Assembly: GCA_028288315.1 (NCBI GenBank)
Contig: JAQBNY010000058.1
Coordinates: 1 to 9,894, forward strand
Direction of reading: 5' to 3'
DNA: 9,894 bases
From: Mucilaginibacter sp.
Lineage (GTDB): Bacteria; Bacteroidota; Bacteroidia; Sphingobacteriales; Sphingobacteriaceae
The notes beneath the pieces were generated by a model. The model ran no database searches. It saw nothing but the letters and a program-made list of their open reading frames with translations, and was not told the origin of the DNA. Positions within the stretch are counted from its first letter, which is position 1; each line of letters starts with the position of its first letter. Shown here piece by piece: positions 5,362 through 9,894 of the stretch. The position numbers were made by a program, and so were the translations under genes.

Positions 5362-5416
5362 AAGTGCTGTATATTCCATAGTTAACACAAAACCTTACCT
5401 TGCATGTTTACCTCCC

Positions 5417-6502
5417 ATGCGCCAATTTCTTCAAAACTTATTGTATAAACCAATATCACGGCTGGCAGATAGGTATTCATCCCAGCCAGATAAAAGGCGG
5501 GTGAATAGAGCATTGAGTGCATTATATAAAAGCATTACTACCAAACCTGGCAAAAAAGGCTTGGTTATACCGTTTAACATTTACAGCGACAAGTTTATTA
5601 TTTTGTCAGACCAGCATAAGGGCGCAAGAGATGGCTCGGATATATTTGCTAAAGCGGCTAAGAACTATCTGTCGGCATTAGATTATTACAACAACGAAGA
5701 ATTCATTTATATTAACCTGGGCGATAGTGAAGAGCTTTGGGAAAACCTTTTTGTAACTATTAAACGGCATAATAAGGCAACTTTTGAGAAGGAAAAACTT
5801 TTTATTAAGCGGGACAGATTTATAAAAATATTTGGAAACCATGACCTGTATTGGGATAACGATCCGCTGGCTGCCGTGGGCCTGTTGCAGATATATGGAA
5901 AAGCAATAAAAGTTTATGAAGGTGTAATATTGCAAACCACTGTTAATGATAAACCATTAGAGATATTTATGACACACGGCCACCAGGGCGATCTGCAAAG
6001 TGATGGTAACTGGTTCAGTAAATGGTTCGTATCTAATGTATGGGGGCCATTGCAGGGCTATCTACATATTAATCCTAATACGCCAGCTTACAATAATCAA
6101 CTAAAGACTGATCATAATCGCATTATGTATGAGTGGAGCAGTGAACGAAAGAACACTCTGCTCATTACCGGCCACACTCATCAGCCGGTATTTAAATCAA
6201 TGACGCAGTTAGAAATATTGTATAGCGACCTTGACCAAGCCAAAAAAAACAATGAAACAATTAAGGCAGCTGAACTGGAAAAGAAAATAACCAAGCTACA
6301 CATGCGGGAAAATAACCAGCCTGATTTTAATGGCTATCTGGACACCTATTTTAATAGTGGTTGTTGCTGCTTTAATGATGGTGACATTACCGGGATTGAA
6401 ATAGCAGATGGTTGTATTCGCCTCATAAAATGGAGCTATCAGAGCAAAGTAAGTGAAAGACAGGTGTTAGAAGAAAGCCGGTTGGAGGACTTAAAATTAT
6501 AA
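5417..6502 (+). CDS. Calcineurin-like metallophosphoesterase
   Basis: This 361-residue phosphoesterase carries the full two-metal active-site set. Motif I is ILSDQHKGA (Asp65, His67), motif II is INLGDSEELW (Asp103) and motif III is FGNHDLYW (Asn141, His142, Asp143). The later histidines lie in MTHGHQGD (His187, His189) and ITGHTHQPVF (His253, His255). A charged helical segment (about 268-300, LDQAKKNNETIKAAELEKK) follows the GHTH motif, and a CCCF stretch (316-319) lies near the C-terminus. The motifs recall UDP-diacylglucosamine pyrophosphatase LpxH-type and related phosphoesterases, but the protein is longer than LpxH (about 240 residues), so I leave the substrate open. There is no signal peptide or membrane helix, so it is probably cytoplasmic. 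An in-frame ATG at 5309 would add 36 residues (MEGYGREGLINLPSS) read from the GC-rich hairpin; I prefer the ATG at 5417, where MRQFLQNLLYKPISRL begins a helix leading into the domain. It is divergent from the signalling operon and appears to be monocistronic. Confidence 0.88.
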   Translation: MRQFLQNLLYKPISRLADRYSSQPDKRRVNRALSALYKSITTKPGKKGLVIPFNIYSDKFIILSDQHKGARDGSDIFAKAAKNYLSALDYYNNEEFIYINLGDSEELWENLFVTIKRHNKATFEKEKLFIKRDRFIKIFGNHDLYWDNDPLAAVGLLQIYGKAIKVYEGVILQTTVNDKPLEIFMTHGHQGDLQSDGNWFSKWFVSNVWGPLQGYLHINPNTPAYNNQLKTDHNRIMYEWSSERKNTLLITGHTHQPVFKSMTQLEILYSDLDQAKKNNETIKAAELEKKITKLHMRENNQPDFNGYLDTYFNSGCCCFNDGDITGIEIADGCIRLIKWSYQSKVSERQVLEESRLEDLKL

Positions 6503-6596
6503 TCTGGTTCCTGGTTTTGGTTGTCAGGTTTCAGTTTGGAAACTCTTTATTAAGGCGCCCTATTAACATATTATCCACGTATTAAACCCAGATTAT
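6499..6596. repeat. Convergent intergenic region with a 9-bp inverted repeat over both stop codons and a weak hairpin
   Basis: ATAATCTGG at 6499-6507 and CCAGATTAT at 6588-6596 are perfect inverted copies; each overlaps the stop codon of one of the two converging genes (TAA at 6500-6502 plus, TAA at 6595-6593 minus). Between them GTTTC (6528-6532) and GAAAC (6539-6543) form a 5-bp stem with a 6-nt loop followed by TCTTT, a weak plus-strand terminator candidate. No other gene fits in these 90 bp. Confidence 0.4.
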
Positions 6597-7231
6597 CCAT
6601 CCAGCAAAAACACAAATAATTCTTTTGGGCCGTGAGCGCCAAGGACAAGGGTTTTCTCAATATCGGCAGTACGGCTTGGGCCGGTAACATTGGTGATCAT
6701 TGAGGGTAAGTTGGTCCCGTACTTTTCTTTCAGAAGCTTAAAGCCATCCTTAAGATCAAGAACCAGTTGTGAGGTATAAGCCAGAACAATATGCACTGGC
6801 GGATAAATACTTAGCCTTCGCCCCGCAGCACTGGCGTTTGTTAGCATTACACTGCCATTACGGGCAATTAAGGCTTCGCAAAGGGTAAAGCCAACATCGG
6901 CTTGGTCAAAATCTTTATCAGTTTCAAAAAAGGGATACTCGTAAGTGTTAAGCAACTTTTGCAGAGGAGGTTCCCAGCAATATATTTTATGCCATTTGCG
7001 TTCCTCGGCCAGTTCAAGCAAGTTTTCAATAAACTGAACCTCGTCTTCACAAAAAACAAACTGACCGCTAACGGCTGTAAATTGCTCAGCAAAAACCACT
7101 TCCAGCATTTCCTCAGCTGGCGGATACATAGGCAGGTCCTCAAGATTGGGATAGGGGTTGTCCCGTTTCTCTAAAAGCGCCTTACGCACTTTTTTAAGCA
7201 GCTTTTCTCTTGATGTAGTAATATCCCTCAT
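6593..7231 (-). CDS. LUD-domain protein (LutC/YkgG family)
   Basis: This 212-residue soluble protein has a short N-terminal helix (MRDITTSREKLLKKVRKALLEKRDN) followed by the LUD domain. Recognisable blocks are ADVGFTLCEALIARNGSVMLTN (111-132), LSIYPPVHIVLAY (140-152), GPSRTADIEKTLVLGAHGPKEL (184-205) and the C-terminal FVFLLD. LutC is part of the LutABC L-lactate utilisation complex, but neither LutA nor the iron-sulphur protein LutB is encoded here. The gene instead follows ftsH, an arrangement I recall from many Bacteroidota, where its function is not established. The spacing to ftsH is 81 bp, and a repeat-derived hairpin ends 3 bp before the ATG at 7231, which may modulate its translation. 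Domain assignment is confident; lactate metabolism should not be assumed. Length agrees with single-domain LutC-like proteins (about 190-240 residues). Confidence 0.88.
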   Translation of the reverse strand: MRDITTSREKLLKKVRKALLEKRDNPYPNLEDLPMYPPAEEMLEVVFAEQFTAVSGQFVFCEDEVQFIENLLELAEERKWHKIYCWEPPLQKLLNTYEYPFFETDKDFDQADVGFTLCEALIARNGSVMLTNASAAGRRLSIYPPVHIVLAYTSQLVLDLKDGFKLLKEKYGTNLPSMITNVTGPSRTADIEKTLVLGAHGPKELFVFLLDG

Positions 7232-7234
7232 TTT

Positions 7235-7300
7235 ATAGCTTAAAGCGAAAAGCTTAAAGCTATAGGACCTTATTGCTTTGGTCTTTCTGCTTTAAGCTTT
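7235..7300. repeat. AGCTTAAAGC-type repeat forming a hairpin upstream of the LUD gene
   Basis: ATAGCTTAAAGC at 7235-7246 pairs with GCTTAAAGCTAT at 7252-7263 (11 of 12 matches, loop GAAAA). A third, inverted copy, GCTTTAAGCTTT, lies at 7289-7300. The cluster fills most of the ftsH to LUD-gene gap. Similar AGCTTAAAGC-rich intergenic repeats are familiar from Sphingobacteriaceae (recall, not a search). On the minus strand the hairpin base is 3 nt upstream of the LUD start codon. Confidence 0.65.
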
Positions 7301-7312
7301 CAGCTAAATTAT

Positions 7313-9442
7313 TTAATCCTTGGTAGTGCTGCTTGGCTCAGTGCCTTCAGATGGGTTCCTTTCAAAGGTCCCTGAATGGTCGCCAACACCTTCATGCACT
7401 AAATTCTGAGCAACCGGCTCTTGGTTTGATTCGCCTTCGCCATTTACAAATTCATCATAAGTGGTGCGGTTATCAAACGGGCGCTTGCCTAATAATTCTT
7501 CCAGGTCTGATTGGAAAAGGATTTCTTTTTCTATCAGCTTGTTAGCCAGTTTTTCTAATCCTTCGCGTTTATCAATCAGCAGCTGTTTGGTACGTTCATA
7601 AACCTCCGCTATTTGACTACGTACTTCGTTATCAATCAATTCAGAAGTTTTTTCTGAATAAGGTCTATTAAATTGGTATTCCCCTTGAGTATCATTAAAT
7701 GATACGTTACCAACTTTGGCGTTCATACCATAAATAGTAACCATGGCATAAGCTAATTTAGTAATACGCTCTAAATCGTTTTGTGCACCGGTAGATATTT
7801 TACCAAAAATAATATCCTCGGCAACACGGCCGCCAAGTGTCATACACATCCCATCAAGCAATTGCTCTGTAGTGTATAAAAATTGTTCTTTTGGCAGATA
7901 TTGCGCATAACCTAACGCTGCAACACCACGCGGAACGATGGATACTTTAACCAACGGATCAGCATGCTCCAGGAACCAGCCAGCAATTGCGTGACCAGCC
8001 TCGTGGTAAGCTACAATACGCTTTTCTTCCGGAGATATGATTTTGTTCTTTTTCTCCAAGCCACCAATTACACGGTCAATAGCATCCTGAAAATCTTGCA
8101 TATCAACTGCTTCTTTGTTTTTACGTGCAGCAATAAGAGCTGCCTCGTTACAAACGTTAGCAATTTCCGCACCTGCAAAACCAGGTGTTTGTGCAGATAG
8201 TTTTTTAGCATCAACACCGTCAGATAGCTTAACCGGCTTCAAGTGCACCTTAAAGATCTGTTCGCGGCCTATCAAATCGGGTTTGTCAATTGATACTTGT
8301 CTGTCAAAACGTCCCGGACGCATTAAAGCAGAGTCCAAAACGTCTGGGCGGTTTGTTGCCGCAAGTATGATAATACCGGAATCGGTACCAAAACCATCCA
8401 TCTCAACCAATAATTGGTTCAGAGTGTTTTCGCGCTCATCATTACCGCCTACAATGTTGTTTTTACCACGGGCTCGGCCAATCGCATCAATCTCATCAAT
8501 AAAAATGATACATGGTGCTTTGTCTTTAGCCTGGCGGAACAAGTCACGAACACGTGATGCACCCACCCCTACAAACATCTCCACAAAGTCTGATCCTGAA
8601 AGAGAAAAGAAAGGTACCTGTGCTTCGCCTGCAACGGCTTTAGCTAATAAGGTTTTACCCGTACCCGGCGAACCTACAAGCAATGCGCCCTTAGGAATTT
8701 TACCACCCAGATTGGTATATTTTTTAGGGTTCTTCAGGAAATCAACAATTTCCATAACCTCTTGCTTGGCTTCTTCCAAGCCGGCTACGTCATTAAAGGT
8801 TACTGATACCTGCGCCTCTTTATCAAACAAGGTAGCTTTTGATTTACCTATATTGAATATCTGACCACCGGGGCCGCCACCAGCGCCACCACTCATGCGG
8901 CGCATAATAAACAGCCAAACGCCAACTAAAAGCACTGCCATTATAATGCATTGTACCAGCCAATTGCTTAGCAGGTTTTCTTTACCCTGCTCAAACTGTA
9001 TTGGTGTTTTTGCTGAATCAGGCAAATCTTTTTCGGCATTGTTTATAGATTGCTTTAAGCTTTCATATGATGCATCAGTAAAAAAGTACTGTGGCCCATC
9101 AGCAGTCATGCTTAAACCACGCTGATTTTTATTAGCATCAGCATATTGCGGCTTGCTAAGGCTATCTTTTTTAATATAAACGTCAGCCATAACCAGGTCG
9201 CCGTTTTTATAGGCAACAACCCGGTCTACGTCACGCTGTTTAAGCATATCGTTACTGAATTTTTGAAAACTAATTTGCTTGCCGCTGTTACCCCCTAAAA
9301 AGGTAGGCACTACCAGTAAACCTATAATTGCTATGGCATATAGCCACATCAAATTAAATTTAGGTGGTTTTGGCGTGATTTTTTTATTCGGGATTTTCCG
9401 AACGGGTTTCGGGCTATCGGCTTTATTATCTTTGTCTTTCAT
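7313..9442 (-). CDS. ftsH: ATP-dependent zinc metalloprotease FtsH
   Basis: This is a full-length 709-residue membrane AAA+ protease that degrades misfolded and regulatory membrane proteins. Transmembrane helix 1 spans about 30-48 and helix 2 about 158-180, enclosing an extracytoplasmic domain of about 110 residues. The AAA module has Walker A GSPGTGKT (257-264; Ser258 where many have Pro), pore loop MFVGVG (289-294), Walker B IIFIDEID (312-319), and a second region of homology with ATNRPDVLDSALMRPGRFDRQ including arginine fingers Arg375/Arg378. The protease domain has zinc ligands His480 and His484 in HEAGH with catalytic Glu481, and third ligand Asp556 in QNDLERIT. The C-terminal tail (about 660-709) is acidic and Ser/Thr-rich, as is common and poorly conserved. 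The basic Lys/Pro-rich N-terminus (1-29) precedes helix 1 and fits a cytoplasmic start; the ATG at 9442 is the natural start. It lies 57 bp after rsfS and 81 bp before the LUD gene on the same strand. Nothing suggests inactivation. Confidence 0.98.
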   Translation of the reverse strand: MKDKDNKADSPKPVRKIPNKKITPKPPKFNLMWLYAIAIIGLLVVPTFLGGNSGKQISFQKFSNDMLKQRDVDRVVAYKNGDLVMADVYIKKDSLSKPQYADANKNQRGLSMTADGPQYFFTDASYESLKQSINNAEKDLPDSAKTPIQFEQGKENLLSNWLVQCIIMAVLLVGVWLFIMRRMSGGAGGGPGGQIFNIGKSKATLFDKEAQVSVTFNDVAGLEEAKQEVMEIVDFLKNPKKYTNLGGKIPKGALLVGSPGTGKTLLAKAVAGEAQVPFFSLSGSDFVEMFVGVGASRVRDLFRQAKDKAPCIIFIDEIDAIGRARGKNNIVGGNDERENTLNQLLVEMDGFGTDSGIIILAATNRPDVLDSALMRPGRFDRQVSIDKPDLIGREQIFKVHLKPVKLSDGVDAKKLSAQTPGFAGAEIANVCNEAALIAARKNKEAVDMQDFQDAIDRVIGGLEKKNKIISPEEKRIVAYHEAGHAIAGWFLEHADPLVKVSIVPRGVAALGYAQYLPKEQFLYTTEQLLDGMCMTLGGRVAEDIIFGKISTGAQNDLERITKLAYAMVTIYGMNAKVGNVSFNDTQGEYQFNRPYSEKTSELIDNEVRSQIAEVYERTKQLLIDKREGLEKLANKLIEKEILFQSDLEELLGKRPFDNRTTYDEFVNGEGESNQEPVAQNLVHEGVGDHSGTFERNPSEGTEPSSTTKD

Positions 9443-9499
9443 TTTTTAGAAGCTCAACTTATCAATAATTTAATTTTGGGCAATTTTATTTGAGCCTGT

Positions 9500-9874
9500 T
9501 TAAGCGCTTTTATAGCTTTTAATTTCAGCATCACCCCATAAGTCTTCAACACCATAAAACTCACGTTTATCAGTCCTGAAGATGTGTATAACTACATCAA
9601 CATAATCCAGCAGTATCCATTCGCCATATTCCAATCCCTCTTTTCTCCAGGGATCTTGTTGTACAGCCTTATAAATTTCTTCCTCTACACTGTTTGCAAT
9701 TGCTTTAACCTGTGTAGCCGAATCGGCATGGCAAATTACAAAATAATCAGCTACCGAACTACTAACACTACGAAGATCAAGCCTTACAAGATCATTCCCC
9801 TTTTTTTCTTGCATGCCATGTATGGCAAGTTCAGAAATATAGGCGGATTCATTTAACACTTTGCTTTTTACCAT
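9500..9874 (-). CDS. rsfS: Ribosome silencing factor RsfS (Iojap/YbeB family)
   Basis: This 124-residue protein is of usual length for the family. RsfS binds ribosomal protein uL14 (L14) on the 50S subunit and blocks subunit joining under nutrient limitation. Family signatures are DLRSVSSSVADYFVICHADSATQ (33-55), EGLEYGEWILLDYVDVVIHIF (79-99) and the C-terminal REFYGVEDLWGDA (104-116). I chose the ATG at 9874 (MVKSKVLNES); the frame stays open one codon further to a TTG at 9877, immediately adjacent, which is unlikely to be used. Only 20 bp of upstream sequence lie in the window, so its promoter and the preceding gene (often a biotin ligase gene in Bacteroidota) cannot be seen. It heads, or sits inside, the operon with ftsH and the LUD gene. 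Confidence 0.97.
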   Translation of the reverse strand: MVKSKVLNESAYISELAIHGMQEKKGNDLVRLDLRSVSSSVADYFVICHADSATQVKAIANSVEEEIYKAVQQDPWRKEGLEYGEWILLDYVDVVIHIFRTDKREFYGVEDLWGDAEIKSYKSA

Positions 9875-9894
9875 CAAAAAGAATTAGTTTTGAA

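Noticed and set aside
5309..5416. N-terminal extension of the metallophosphoesterase from the ATG at 5309
   Set aside because: The added 36 codons are read through a GC-rich inverted repeat, give no helix or signal sequence, and precede a good ATG at 5417 where the conserved-looking protein begins.
6868..7174. Open frames on both strands overlapping the LUD gene
   Set aside because: Both are out of frame with the LUD domain, which accounts for this stretch; their translations show no recognisable family.
6593..7231. Assigning the LUD gene as lutC of a lactate utilisation operon
   Set aside because: LutA and LutB are absent and the neighbours are ftsH and rsfS; the domain alone does not establish lactate metabolism.
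8115..8864. Long plus-strand open frame (249 codons) antisense to ftsH
   Set aside because: It lies wholly inside the strongly conserved AAA/protease region of ftsH, mirrors its codons, and its translation (Ser/Thr/Pro-rich) shows no domain. ftsH carries every expected motif.

Overview
The window looks like a chromosomal segment from a Bacteroidota bacterium, most likely a member of the Sphingobacteriaceae (Mucilaginibacter/Pedobacter type). The grounds are a moderately AT-rich composition, start codons that mostly lack a Shine-Dalgarno sequence, candidate promoters of the Bacteroidota TAnnTTTG type, the order rsfS - ftsH - LUD-domain gene, and short interspersed palindromic repeats of a kind I associate with these genomes. 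The assignment is from memory of the families and is not a database result. No rRNA, tRNA, CRISPR array, transposase or prophage gene was seen.

Left part (1-1440): a coiled-coil C4 zinc-ribbon protein on the plus strand ends at a textbook rho-independent terminator. It is followed by a 76-residue protein of unknown function and then by a degenerate palindromic repeat lying between two convergent genes.

Middle (1443-5086, all minus strand): transcription probably starts near 5120 and runs through a membrane-anchored small protein with a C-terminal CPKMC motif, a seven-helix membrane protein, a small one-helix histidine kinase of the NarL-partner type and a LuxR-type response regulator. These four are separated by 4 bp or overlap, so they look like one signalling unit in which the sensor membrane domain and the kinase are separate polypeptides. 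A radical SAM protein of the PA0069-like group lies 29 bp further on, behind a perfect 10-bp hairpin.

Right part (5087-9894): a divergent intergenic region of about 330 bp carries promoter candidates and a GC-rich hairpin. It leads into a plus-strand calcineurin-like metallophosphoesterase. Convergent to that is a minus-strand housekeeping operon: the ribosome silencing factor RsfS, the membrane AAA+ metalloprotease FtsH, and a LUD-domain (LutC/YkgG-like) protein whose start codon sits directly behind a repeat-derived hairpin.

Several starts were moved from TTG, or from a longer frame, to a better-supported ATG: the response regulator at 3184, the kinase at 3971, the metallophosphoesterase at 5417, RsfS at 9874 and the small protein at 1094. 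The most interesting candidate for an under-described system is the four-gene split-receptor cassette at 2543-5086; the rest is mainly conserved core genome.
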